Shown here piece by piece: positions 53,005-61,925 of a stretch of 64,000 nucleotides of DNA. Made by a program: the position numbers and the translations under genes. The notes beneath the pieces are model-generated. The model did no database searches. It was not told where the DNA came from and was given only the letters and a program-made list of their open reading frames with translations. Source of the DNA: an uncultured Erythrobacter sp. (GTDB taxonomy: Bacteria > Pseudomonadota > Alphaproteobacteria > Sphingomonadales > Sphingomonadaceae); contig NZ_CANMIJ010000001.1 in the NCBI RefSeq assembly GCF_947497915.1, positions 783,501 to 847,500 on the forward strand, read 5' to 3'. How positions within the stretch are numbered: the stretch's first letter is position 1; each line of letters starts with the position of its first letter.

Positions 53005-53822
53005 GAATAGTCATCCCATTCGAACGTACCGCGATAGGCCTCGGTAGCGGGGCCAGTCATGCGGATCGATCCGCCTATTTGCCACGCAATCGTCAAGTCG
53101 CCGCCGGGCAGGGTGATAGTCACAGGGCTTTGCACGATCCCTTTGCGGATGGCACTGACAGCCGTAGCGCAGGCGCCTGTGCCGCAGGCCCGCGTCAGGC
53201 CAACGCCGCGTTCCCAGACATGCAGTTTGAGATGGTTCTCGCCCGCGCTGTCAGACGCGAGGCTCGCGACGTTCACATTGATCCGTTCCGGGAAAAGCTC
53301 GTCCGTTTCGATGTCGGGGCCGATTGCCGCGAGGTCTACTGCATCGGCATCTTCCACGAAGAAGATCACATGCGGATTGCCGACATTGACGGCCATCGGC
53401 GCTTCGAGGGCTTCCCAAGCGACCGGCATGGCGGCGGTGTCCATCGGGTAAGCGAGCGGGATTTGGTCCCATTCAAACTTTGGTTCGCCCATATCGACGC
53501 TTGCGCCGCCAGCGGCTGGTTCAAGTGCGATTGCGCCGCCTGCGGTTTCTACGCTGGCCGCTGCGCCGTGCAGCAGAGCAACCGCGCGGCTGGCATTGCC
53601 GCATGCTTCCACTTCGCCTCCATCGGAATTGAAAATGCGCATTTTGAAATCGGCATCATCGCTTGGCTCGAGCACGATCATCTGATCGCAGCCGATCCCC
53701 TCGCGCCGGTCGGCAATTCGCGCCGCAAACGTCTCTGTAATGGCGGGCAGGGCGGTTTCACGCGCATCGAGCACGACGAAATCATTGCCTAAGCCATGCA
53801 TTTTGATGAAGGGGACGCGCAT
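53001..53822 (-). CDS. dapF: Diaminopimelate epimerase
   Basis: A 273-residue cofactor-free racemase that makes meso-DAP for peptidoglycan and lysine. The two catalytic cysteines are in EACGNASRAVAL and RACGTGACATAV. It begins FIKMHGLGNDFVVLDARE. ATG 53822 (MRVPFIKM) is used; a start at 53843 adds seven residues. First gene of the dapF-mtaB-ftsY-yciB operon. Confidence 0.95.
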   Translation of the reverse strand: MRVPFIKMHGLGNDFVVLDARETALPAITETFAARIADRREGIGCDQMIVLEPSDDADFKMRIFNSDGGEVEACGNASRAVALLHGAAASVETAGGAIALEPAAGGASVDMGEPKFEWDQIPLAYPMDTAAMPVAWEALEAPMAVNVGNPHVIFFVEDADAVDLAAIGPDIETDELFPERINVNVASLASDSAGENHLKLHVWERGVGLTRACGTGACATAVSAIRKGIVQSPVTITLPGGDLTIAWQIGGSIRMTGPATEAYRGTFEWDDYS

Positions 53823-53896
53823 AGTGTCTGCGCATTTATGCACCCGCGGGCGCTTAGTCCAGTGTCGGGTCCAGCCCGCAGGCCCTGCGAAGCGGC

Positions 53897-55564
53897 TTAC
53901 TTTGCGGCGCTTTTCATGCGGAGCTCTATCGCGTCGAGCTCGTGTTCGGCGCTAGGCCTGACTGGTTTGGTTTCCTGCTCGGGTGCAAGCTTGTTGATCT
54001 TGCCGAGTCGCTCAATCACATCCTCTGCCGTCTCAGGCACGCCGTAAAGGTAACCCTGACCTTTCAGGTCACCCATTTCCTTGAGCGATTCCAGCACTTC
54101 TTCGCTTTCGATCCCCTCTGCTGTGATCGGCATATTGAGGCCCCGGCCAAGCGAAACAATAGCATTCACAATCATGCTGCTACCGTCCGCATTGCGAAGC
54201 TCGCTGACAAAGGAGCGATCAATTTTGAGCCGGTCAAACGGCAGCGTGCGCAATTGTTCCAGACTTGAATAACCCGTTCCGAAATCGTCGAGGCTGATTT
54301 TAACGCCCTGATTGCGCAGGCTGGTAATCATCGATCGCACCATGCCGATATTGTCGTGCAGGCAGCTTTCGGTGACTTCGATTTCAAGCCGGTGCGCGGG
54401 GAAATTGTGAGCGATCAGCATTTTAAGCAGCTTTTGCGCAAACCATGGATCGCGCAGCTGTACAGGTGAGATGTTCACCGCGAGAGTGATGTTTTCATCC
54501 CATTGCCGGGCATCGGCAAAGGCGCGCTGCATCAATTGCTCTGACACCTCCGCAATAACACCGATCTCTTCGGCAATCGGGATAAATATCTCCGGACTGA
54601 CTAGGCCGAGCTGCGGCGATTGCCAGCGCGCCAGCATTTCGAACCCGACAAGCTCGCCTGAGGCAATGTCGATCTGCTGTTCGTAATAGGGGACAAATTC
54701 ACGCTCGGCGACACCGCGGCGGATACCGGCTTCTAATTCATGGCGAAAACGCAGTTCGTTTTCCATCGACGGCTCAAACCAGAAATACCGGTTCTTGCCC
54801 TGCTTTTTCGCGTGATACATCGCGATGTCGGCGCGGTGCATTAATTCAGCCGCATCGCCCACGGTCGGATTTAGGACCTCTTCGTCGTGATCGGTGGCGA
54901 CACCGATCGACATCGTCGCGTCGATCACTAAGGTCTTTAAGCGGAAAGGCAGGATCACTTGATCGAACAGGCGGATCACGATCTCATCGATCCGGCTGCG
55001 CTGCTGCGGCTCATAAGCCAGCACAAATGCAAATTCATCGCCGCCAAGTCGCGCAATCAATGCGTCTTTCGGCAGTTCCTTGAGCATTCTCTCCGCCAGC
55101 GAAACAAGCACTTGATCGCCGATTGAGTGACCATGCATATCATTGATTTGTTTGAAGTTATCGAGGTCGATCATCGCATAGGCAATGGCAAGACCGCGCT
55201 GTGCTGCATTGCCGCGCAGCTCGTCTGTCGCAATCGCCATGCTTCGGCGATTTAGGCAACCGGTTAGTGGATCGATTTCGGCCAATTCGCGCGCCTGCGT
55301 TTCGGCACGTTTGCGTTCTGCGATCTCAACTGTGAGCTGGCGATAACGGCGCCAGCCAAAGATAATGAGCGCAATATTGAGCAACATTGCGTTGACCAAA
55401 AGCTTATCCGGGCCGCTACCGTTTGAGAATATCGCGTCGATGACACTTGGCAAAACAGTGCCGCCGGTGCCGACAAACATAATAATCGCTGCCGTGGCAA
55501 TGCCCAGCGCGATCATGTCCTTTTCGGCGCTGCCGAAGCGGTGTTTGGTCGTTTTGTCGTTCAC
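53897..55564 (-). CDS. Membrane GGDEF/EAL bifunctional cyclic-di-GMP protein
   Basis: A 555-residue protein with two N-terminal membrane helices, a short coiled coil (EIAERKRAETQARELAEIDP), a GGDEF domain (intact RLGGDEF, about residues 172-178) and an EAL domain. No RxxD inhibitory site precedes GGDEF. The EAL signature reads GFEMLARW, so Ala is Met, but the metal/catalytic residues remain: EVTES, DDFGTGYSSL, KIDRSFV, AEGIES. Both activities are plausible. GTG 55564 is chosen for its GGAAG Shine-Dalgarno; GTG 55621 would add 19 residues. Confidence 0.9.
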   Translation of the reverse strand: MNDKTTKHRFGSAEKDMIALGIATAAIIMFVGTGGTVLPSVIDAIFSNGSGPDKLLVNAMLLNIALIIFGWRRYRQLTVEIAERKRAETQARELAEIDPLTGCLNRRSMAIATDELRGNAAQRGLAIAYAMIDLDNFKQINDMHGHSIGDQVLVSLAERMLKELPKDALIARLGGDEFAFVLAYEPQQRSRIDEIVIRLFDQVILPFRLKTLVIDATMSIGVATDHDEEVLNPTVGDAAELMHRADIAMYHAKKQGKNRYFWFEPSMENELRFRHELEAGIRRGVAEREFVPYYEQQIDIASGELVGFEMLARWQSPQLGLVSPEIFIPIAEEIGVIAEVSEQLMQRAFADARQWDENITLAVNISPVQLRDPWFAQKLLKMLIAHNFPAHRLEIEVTESCLHDNIGMVRSMITSLRNQGVKISLDDFGTGYSSLEQLRTLPFDRLKIDRSFVSELRNADGSSMIVNAIVSLGRGLNMPITAEGIESEEVLESLKEMGDLKGQGYLYGVPETAEDVIERLGKINKLAPEQETKPVRPSAEHELDAIELRMKSAAK

Positions 55565-55775
55565 CGTGTCTGCTTCCCGCCGAATCCGGCGCGTCCCCCC
55601 CGTTGGACAAAGGCTCAGCACGTAAAGCGCTGCGAAGGCGCGGTTATCGTCTAAGCCTCTAAAAATCGGGTTAATTCGGGAACGGACCGCGTAATTGTCC
55701 GCTGCAGGTATGGTGGCGCGCGGAATCCAAAGCTACGGTTTGGGCCAAATATGCATTCGATCAAGGGAGCTTTTC

Positions 55776-56192
55776 ATGGCTGACAAGAACTATTGGCTGA
55801 TTAAATCAGAGCCGTTCAAATACAGCTGGGATGATCTTGTCGCTGAAAAGGAAGGCACATGGGACGGTGTTCGAAACCACATGGCCAAGAACAATTTGAA
55901 AGCCATGAATGTAGGCGATGAATGCTTTTTCTATCACAGCCGCGAAGGGTTGGAGATTGTCGGTATTTGCACAGTCAGCGTCGCCGATATTCTCGACCCG
56001 ACCGATGAAACCGGCAAATGGGCTGCGGTGAAAGTCACGCCGACGACCAAATGGGATAACCCTGTCAGCCTGAAACAGATCAAGGCCGAGCCGAAGCTGG
56101 CCGATTGCGAACTTGTGCGCCTGTCGCGTCTTTCTGTCGCCTCGATCAAGCCCGCCGAATGGAAGTTGATCTGCGAAATGGCGGAAGGCTAA
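55776..56192 (+). CDS. EVE domain protein
   Basis: A 138-residue EVE (PUA-like) protein: NYWLIKSEPFKYSWDDLV at the start, GVRNHMAKNNLKAMNVGDEC, then FFYHSREGLEIVGICTV. EVE domains bind modified bases in DNA or RNA. ATG 55776 (MADKNYW) gives the usual start; the frame is open upstream to 55695. It stands alone between the GGDEF/EAL gene and the convergent TPP enzyme. Confidence 0.93.
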   Translation: MADKNYWLIKSEPFKYSWDDLVAEKEGTWDGVRNHMAKNNLKAMNVGDECFFYHSREGLEIVGICTVSVADILDPTDETGKWAAVKVTPTTKWDNPVSLKQIKAEPKLADCELVRLSRLSVASIKPAEWKLICEMAEG

Positions 56193-56196
56193 GCGG

Positions 56197-57870
56197 TTAC
56201 GCCTTTGCGCGAAGCCCGCTGATCGTCGCACCGCTGGCGGCGAGCTGTTCAATATCAATTTTCATGTGAATTAGGCGCAGACCTTCGCGTGTCTGAGCCT
56301 CCGCAAGCGCGGCCTTAAACCCTTGCGTGGTCGTCGCCGTGGCGCTCCATCCGCCAAATGCGGTGCCAAGCACGGCAAAATCAGGATTGGCCAGTTTCGT
56401 GCCCGAAACACGCGCGGGGTATTCGCGCTCCTGATGCATACGGATCGTGCCGTAGGCGCCGTTATCAATCACCAGTACCAGCATATTCGCGCCGTGTTGA
56501 ACGGCGGTGGCCAGCTCTTGCCCGTTCATCAGGAAATCACCATCGCCAGCAATGGCGACAACCTGACGCTCAGGATGGCGCAGCGCCGCAGCGACAGCGG
56601 CTGGCACGCCGTAACCCATCGCGCCTGCTGTTGGCGCAAGCTGGCTCGGGTACCCGGCATATCGCCAATACCGGTGCCACCATCCGGCAAAGTTGCCCGC
56701 GCCGTTGCAGATGATGCTGTCTTCGGGAAGCGCCTCACGCATGTGCGCAACGCAAGCCGCCATATCGAGCGTAGGCGGATTGTCTGAAAGCTTGGCCGTT
56801 GCCCAGTCGCTCCATTCGAGGTTTGCCTGCGCGCCGGCATCAAACGGAATGACGCGGCTGTCTTCCCACAAAGCGGCGGCCTCTGCGAACTCATCGACGG
56901 AGCAGCACATTTCCAGATCGGTTTTGTAAACACGACCCAGTTCATTGGCGTCGGGATGGATGTGGACGAGCAATTGATTGGGGTGCTCCAGTGTTGGCAC
57001 CTCGTATCCGTCCGTCGTCGCCTCACCCAATCGCGCGCCCACCGCAATGATCAGATCAGCATCTTTCACGCGCTGAACCAGCTTGGGGTTTGGGCCGTAG
57101 CCCATATTGCCCGCATAGACGGGGGAGGACGGCGCAATCGCATCCTGCCTGCGGAAAGCGGTCGCCACGGGAAGGCCGATGTCCTCGGCGAATTGCTGAA
57201 AATGTTCGCGCGCCTTTGCGTTCCATCCCGCGCCGCCGATAATCGCAATCGGGCTGGCGGCGTCTGCGATTAGGCCAAACAGGGCCTGCATCGCGTCGGG
57301 ACACGCGGCCTGAGCAGGGCGGTGTGTCAAAGGGCGCGGCTTGATAGCCGGGTCGACCGCGTCGCACAGCATGTCTTCGGGTAGAGCGATGACAACAGGG
57401 CCGGGCCGGCCGCTGATGGCGACGGAATATGCTCGTGCGATGTATTCGGGGATGCGCGCTGGATCATCGATCCGCGTCGCCCATTTGCAGATCGGACCGA
57501 AATAGGCGCTGAAATCGATTTCCTGAAAGCCTTCCCGGTCTCGCATTGGGCGGGCGACATCGCCAACAAACAGGATCATCGGCTGCGAATCCTGATGCGC
57601 GACATGCACGCCGATACTGGCGTTGGTGGCGCCGGGGCCGCGCGTCACAAAGGCGATACCAGGGCGTCCATTGCCCGCTGCGCCCATTGCGCCGTCTGCG
57701 CAGGCCATAAAGGCCGCGCCGCCTTCCTGACGGCAAGTGACGGTTTCGATTTCTGTGGTGTCATGCAGTGCATCCAACACCGCAAGGAAGCTTTCGCCCG
57801 GAACGGTGAAGACACGGTCTGTCCCTTGCTCTGCAAGGCACTCCACCAGCAGTTCAGCTGCGCTTTTCAT
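56197..57870 (-). CDS. Thiamine pyrophosphate-dependent enzyme, acetolactate-synthase-like
   Basis: A 557-residue enzyme of the acetolactate synthase/benzoylformate decarboxylase superfamily. The catalytic Glu lies in VTCRQEGGAAFMA (about residue 49), and the TPP/Mg motif is AGDGDFLMNGQE with N-G-A-Y-G (DNGAYGTIRM). It lacks a regulatory-subunit gene nearby, which argues against the biosynthetic AHAS and for a catabolic or ligase-type activity. The substrate is not deducible. Confidence 0.87.
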   Translation of the reverse strand: MKSAAELLVECLAEQGTDRVFTVPGESFLAVLDALHDTTEIETVTCRQEGGAAFMACADGAMGAAGNGRPGIAFVTRGPGATNASIGVHVAHQDSQPMILFVGDVARPMRDREGFQEIDFSAYFGPICKWATRIDDPARIPEYIARAYSVAISGRPGPVVIALPEDMLCDAVDPAIKPRPLTHRPAQAACPDAMQALFGLIADAASPIAIIGGAGWNAKAREHFQQFAEDIGLPVATAFRRQDAIAPSSPVYAGNMGYGPNPKLVQRVKDADLIIAVGARLGEATTDGYEVPTLEHPNQLLVHIHPDANELGRVYKTDLEMCCSVDEFAEAAALWEDSRVIPFDAGAQANLEWSDWATAKLSDNPPTLDMAACVAHMREALPEDSIICNGAGNFAGWWHRYWRYAGYPSQLAPTAGAMGYGVPAAVAAALRHPERQVVAIAGDGDFLMNGQELATAVQHGANMLVLVIDNGAYGTIRMHQEREYPARVSGTKLANPDFAVLGTAFGGWSATATTTQGFKAALAEAQTREGLRLIHMKIDIEQLAASGATISGLRAKA

Positions 57871-58086
57871 GTCCTGTCTCTCCCGATTTCCAGACGTATA
57901 ACTGGCGCTTAGCGGGGGCAGACGCGCGAGGCAATTACAGTGATTTTTGCGCGCGGGAGATGGTTAGCGAAACGCCAGTTCTGTCCCGCTGTGTGACAGG
58001 GGACAAGCGGGCGCGGCGAAAGGGGTTAAGAAAACGTTAAAACCGCGTAGGAGCATGGGCGATAACACAACAGATCGAGAGAGATT

Positions 58087-58278
58087 ATGCGTCGCAGCCT
58101 TGTTCTTACCGATGAATCAAGCCGCCACCCGTTCCGCGCGATATTGCCGCCGAGCGTGAAGGCTGATCTGTATGATATCCCGGCGGAATCGCTGTGGAGG
58201 CTGACGGCAGAGGACGTGCGCGGCTTTGCCAGCACCTATGTCGCGGTAACTGCGGCGGTGCTCGTCTTTATCTTCTGA
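58087..58278 (+). CDS. Small C-terminally anchored membrane protein
   Basis: A 63-residue protein with a polar N-terminal half (RSLVLTDESSRHPFRAILPP) and a C-terminal hydrophobic helix (STYVAVTAAVLVFIF) that would anchor it in the membrane. GAGAGAG lies upstream of the ATG. Its stop abuts the convergent MFS gene (58279). No family recognised, though the order and codon use look like a real gene. Confidence 0.65.
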   Translation: MRRSLVLTDESSRHPFRAILPPSVKADLYDIPAESLWRLTAEDVRGFASTYVAVTAAVLVFIF

Positions 58279-59682
58279 TTACACGGCTGCTCTTGCGGGA
58301 GCGGCCTCTTTCTCGGCATTGTGCAATTTCTTGCCAAGCCATGCGGAAATCACCGTCATCAAAGCGGCGAACATCAACTGTTCCGCCACGGGAATTCCCA
58401 GCGCCGTCATACCCAGAGCAACGATAGACCCCGTCACCATTGCGAGCGAGTTGACGATATTGTTGGCGGCAATTGTGCGGCTGGCGGCATCGGGCGCGCA
58501 GCGTGTTGTCAGAAACGCATAAAGTGGCACAACGAACATGCCGCCCGCGGTGGAAATGCCGAGCAGGATCAGCGAGAGCGGGATTGCGAGTGGTTCCAAA
58601 ATCCACTGCTCAATCGGCAACAGCTCACCCGCAGGATTGGGCGTCCACGCACGGCAAACGAAATAGAAGCCGACCAGGAAAATACCCATAAAGACCACGC
58701 AGACCGGGGCGAAGCGGGCTGACACTTCCCCTTTAAGAAGCGCGTTCACTGCTATTGATCCGACTGCAATCCCGACTGAGAATATCACCAGAAACAGGCT
58801 TGCCACTTCTGGCGTGGCGAGCAGCTGGTTCTTCGCAAGCGGCGGAAACTGGATGAACAGCACCGCGCCGATGGTCCAGAAAAAGCTGATCGCCATGATC
58901 GCGTACCAAATTTCACGAATGTCGCGTGTTTTCTTCACCAAACGCCAGCTCATCACGACCTGATCGGCAAATGCTACCGGCGCATAGCCAAGCCAGCGCA
59001 GCAGGCGGTTTTGGACTTTCTCACGGTATGGCTCGATCAGCGGGAAATGCAGTTCATGGTCCCCCTGCGGCGGGGCATCGGGCACCCAGCGGCACGCAAG
59101 ATATCCCACTATGGCGGTGATGACGATGAGCGCGATGGCGTATTCGATATCCTCCGCCAGAAAACCGGCGATGATCGTACCTGTCAGGATCGCAATGTAA
59201 GTGCCCGCTTCCACTAAGCCGGTGCCGGGCAGCACTTCGTCTTTCCTAAGGTGTTGCGGCAAGATTGCGTATTTGATCGGCCCAAGAAATGCGGATTGCA
59301 CCGCAGCGAGAAACACCACGGCGAGCAATAGCGGGATCGCGACCGTGTGCACGGCAATGCCCTGCCACGCCATGTAAAGACCCGCCGCACCCAAAGAGGC
59401 CCACCCGATCTCGCACATTTTAACAATGCGGATAATCGCGGCCTTATCGCGCGTATCGGCGAGTTGACCCGCTAGGGCAGAAAACAACACGAACGGAGTG
59501 ATAAACAGCAGTGAGGCAAGGCCGCTAAAGAACGCTTCCTGTCTTTCGTCACTGTAAACGGAATAGACGACGAACAGGACCAGCGCGGTCTTATAAAGGT
59601 TGTCATTAAACGCATTAAAGAATTGCGTGACCATAAGCGGCATAAACCGCTTTCGGGTCAGGAGACGCGTCGACGTGGTCAT
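58279..59682 (-). CDS. LplT-like MFS transporter
   Basis: A 467-residue major facilitator protein with 12 predicted helices. The start QFFNAFNDNLYKTALVLFV, LADTRDKAAIIRIVKM and FLGPIKYAILPQHL match the lysophospholipid transporter branch (LplT and the MFS part of Aas fusions). No PlsC acyltransferase or acyl-ACP synthetase is fused or adjacent. Given pgsA next door, lysophospholipid flipping is the best inference. Confidence 0.85.
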   Translation of the reverse strand: MTTSTRLLTRKRFMPLMVTQFFNAFNDNLYKTALVLFVVYSVYSDERQEAFFSGLASLLFITPFVLFSALAGQLADTRDKAAIIRIVKMCEIGWASLGAAGLYMAWQGIAVHTVAIPLLLAVVFLAAVQSAFLGPIKYAILPQHLRKDEVLPGTGLVEAGTYIAILTGTIIAGFLAEDIEYAIALIVITAIVGYLACRWVPDAPPQGDHELHFPLIEPYREKVQNRLLRWLGYAPVAFADQVVMSWRLVKKTRDIREIWYAIMAISFFWTIGAVLFIQFPPLAKNQLLATPEVASLFLVIFSVGIAVGSIAVNALLKGEVSARFAPVCVVFMGIFLVGFYFVCRAWTPNPAGELLPIEQWILEPLAIPLSLILLGISTAGGMFVVPLYAFLTTRCAPDAASRTIAANNIVNSLAMVTGSIVALGMTALGIPVAEQLMFAALMTVISAWLGKKLHNAEKEAAPARAAV

Positions 59683-59806
59683 AAATGGTGTTCGAAATCG
59701 CTCCTCTCGTTCCCAGATAGCGGCTGTGCTATCTTACACAAGAGCGTTCACAACAACGCGTTATGACTTTTGCGCGGATAAAAGTGACGCTAGAGCATCC
59801 TTCGAT

Positions 59807-60415
59807 ATGTTGACACTTCCCAACATCCTTACGCTTTCGCGTATCTTCGCTTTGCCGCTTTTGGCGTTCTTTTTGTGGTGGCCGGAATGGCGGCTGGGAT
59901 ACGCAATTGGCTTTGCGCTGTACGCGGGTATCGCAATCACCGACTTTTTCGACGGCTATCTGGCGCGTGCGCAGGGGACGGTGTCGAAACTCGGCATCTT
60001 CCTCGATCCGATTGCGGACAAGATTATGGTGGCGACCGTCCTGCTGATCCTGACGGCGCAGGGATATCTGCGCGGGCCGTATGTCGGAGATATGCATGTG
60101 ATCGCTGGCCTTATCATCCTGATCCGGGAAATTGCGGTGTCGGGCCTGCGCGAGTTTCTGGGCGGTTTGCAGATTTCGGTGCCTGTCTCAGCTCTCGCAA
60201 AGTGGAAAACTACCTTCCAACTGATCGCGCTAGGCGCACTGATCGCCGGCGGAGCGGTGCATGGCCAACCATGCCAATCGCCCGGCGCAGACTGCCTAAA
60301 CTTCGCCGATAGCTGGATCCACGTGGTCGGCCTAGGCAGCCTATGGGCGGCGGCCGTGCTGACCGTCATTACCGGCTGGGATTACCTGCGGGTCGGCCTG
60401 AAGCATATGGATTGA
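59807..60415 (+). CDS. pgsA: CDP-diacylglycerol--glycerol-3-phosphate phosphatidyltransferase
   Basis: A 202-residue integral membrane enzyme making phosphatidylglycerol phosphate. The CDP-alcohol motif is DFFDGYLARAQGTVSKLG then FLDPIADKIMV. It begins MLTLPNILTLSRIFALPLL. ATG 59807 is used; the long upstream frame (from 59600) is a shadow of the MFS gene. Divergent from the LplT-like transporter. Confidence 0.94.
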   Translation: MLTLPNILTLSRIFALPLLAFFLWWPEWRLGYAIGFALYAGIAITDFFDGYLARAQGTVSKLGIFLDPIADKIMVATVLLILTAQGYLRGPYVGDMHVIAGLIILIREIAVSGLREFLGGLQISVPVSALAKWKTTFQLIALGALIAGGAVHGQPCQSPGADCLNFADSWIHVVGLGSLWAAAVLTVITGWDYLRVGLKHMD

Positions 60416-60525
60416 GGATGAGCGTCTGATCTGAGGCGCCATTGCGAAGAATGTTACCTAGCAGGTCGCCAAAAACTCAATAATTCATTAGTCTCGAGTT
60501 TGAAACGATCTTGGAGATATGTGCC

Positions 60526-60981
60526 ATGCAAATGAATTGGGCGGCAGTTTCCGCAGCCAGCGATATACTTGCAGCAATAGCAGTTGTCGCTTCTTTGTGT
60601 TTCGTCGCTGTCCAGCTGCGTCAGAACACAAAGGCGATTGTTGCAAATTCAAGGCAAGGGTTGCTGGATGCTGACCTCGGATTGATATCGGGCTTCATTG
60701 ATCACGCGCTCGATCCTCATTTGATAGGTGACTGCGATGAGCTTTCGCCCGAGAATGAAAGACGGCTTACTTGGATGGTGGTCAAAGCATTGCGGGTCAG
60801 GGAATTTGCGTGGCATCAATACAGATCGGGCATTTTAGACGAACAAACTTGGCAGTCTTACATGGAGCCAATTCCAGGAATATTCTCGTCAGAACGTGCG
60901 CGATCTGTGTTGGAATTCTACACTGGCAATAAAGACTTCTTGAACGAGGTTCGCGCAAGGATCGTCGCCGACCTTAAGTAG
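60526..60981 (+). CDS. Membrane-anchored small protein of unknown function, atypical codons
   Basis: A 151-residue protein with one N-terminal helix (ASDILAAIAVVASLCFVAVQ) followed by QLRQNTKAIVANSRQG, a layout common to a family of marine-bacterial proteins without known function. The soluble part is mostly helical. Codon use differs from its neighbours: several ATA, AGA and AGG codons and a TTA. That suggests relatively recent acquisition. ATG 60526 follows GGAG; an upstream in-frame ATG at 60511 is possible. Confidence 0.7.
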   Translation: MQMNWAAVSAASDILAAIAVVASLCFVAVQLRQNTKAIVANSRQGLLDADLGLISGFIDHALDPHLIGDCDELSPENERRLTWMVVKALRVREFAWHQYRSGILDEQTWQSYMEPIPGIFSSERARSVLEFYTGNKDFLNEVRARIVADLK

Positions 60982-61018
60982 CTGCAACGTCCGTAACTGG
61001 GTCGCAAGCTGTCATCAC

Positions 61019-61915
61019 TCACCCCGCCCGCAATTCCTCGGCCAGCAGTTTGAAATCCGCCTCGCGCGGCGAGTTCTTCCGCCACACCAACACAATCTCG
61101 CGTTTTGCGGTGTCGCTTTCGACGGGGCGCGCGGCGACTTCGGTGCCGGTCAGGATGCCTGCATCAATCGCCATTTCGGGCAGCATGGTCAGGCCCAGAT
61201 CGTGATCGACCATTTGCACAAGTGTGTGCAGGCTGGTGCCGATCATCGCGGCGCTGGCGCGCAGTTCGCTGCGGTTGCATGCGGCGAGCGCGTGATCGCG
61301 CAGGCAGTGACCATCTTCGAGCAGTAGCAGCCGCCCTTGATCGATCATCTCCGGGGGGATTGAGGCAGGCGGATCGCGCGGATCGTCTTTCGGGAACGCG
61401 ACAAACAGCCTGTCGTCAGAAATATGGTCATACTCCGCCTCTGCCGTGTCAAAAGGCAAGGCGAGCAGCACGCAATCTACCCGGCCATGCTGAAGCGAGT
61501 CCATCGCATCGTGGCTGGTTTCTTCGCGCAGCAGCAATTGCAGATCTGGGCGTTCTTTGCGCAGGCGCGGCAGGATGCGCGGGATCATAAACGGCGCGAT
61601 GGTCGGGATTACGCTCATGCGGAGCTGGCCAGATAATGGCTTGCCAGCGGCCTGGACCAGATCGGACAGCTCCTCTGCTTCGCGCAGCAGCTTGTTTGCT
61701 TTGGTCACAACTTGCTCGCCCAGCGACGTAAAGCGCACTACGCGGCGGCTACGCTCGACCAGCGTCACGCCAAGCAGCGATTCCAGCTCTCGAATGCCCG
61801 CTGACAGAGTCGATTGTGACACGAAGCTCGCATCAGCAGCGCGGCCAAAATGGCCGTGCTCGTGTAGCGCAATTAGATATTGCAGCTGTTTGATTGTGGG
61901 CAGGTAAGTGGACAT
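61019..61915 (-). CDS. oxyR: LysR-type peroxide sensor OxyR
   Basis: A 298-residue LysR regulator. The helix-turn-helix is near residues 20-40 (GRAADASFVSQSTLSAGIRE). The redox segment LLLLEDGHCLRDHALAAC carries Cys204 and Cys213, spaced as Cys199 and Cys208 of E. coli OxyR. It should activate peroxide defence genes when the disulfide forms. It starts 10 nt after rnd, so the two share an mRNA; no catalase or peroxiredoxin gene is adjacent. Confidence 0.92.
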   Translation of the reverse strand: MSTYLPTIKQLQYLIALHEHGHFGRAADASFVSQSTLSAGIRELESLLGVTLVERSRRVVRFTSLGEQVVTKANKLLREAEELSDLVQAAGKPLSGQLRMSVIPTIAPFMIPRILPRLRKERPDLQLLLREETSHDAMDSLQHGRVDCVLLALPFDTAEAEYDHISDDRLFVAFPKDDPRDPPASIPPEMIDQGRLLLLEDGHCLRDHALAACNRSELRASAAMIGTSLHTLVQMVDHDLGLTMLPEMAIDAGILTGTEVAARPVESDTAKREIVLVWRKNSPREADFKLLAEELRAG

Positions 61916-61925
61916 ATCCGCCCTG

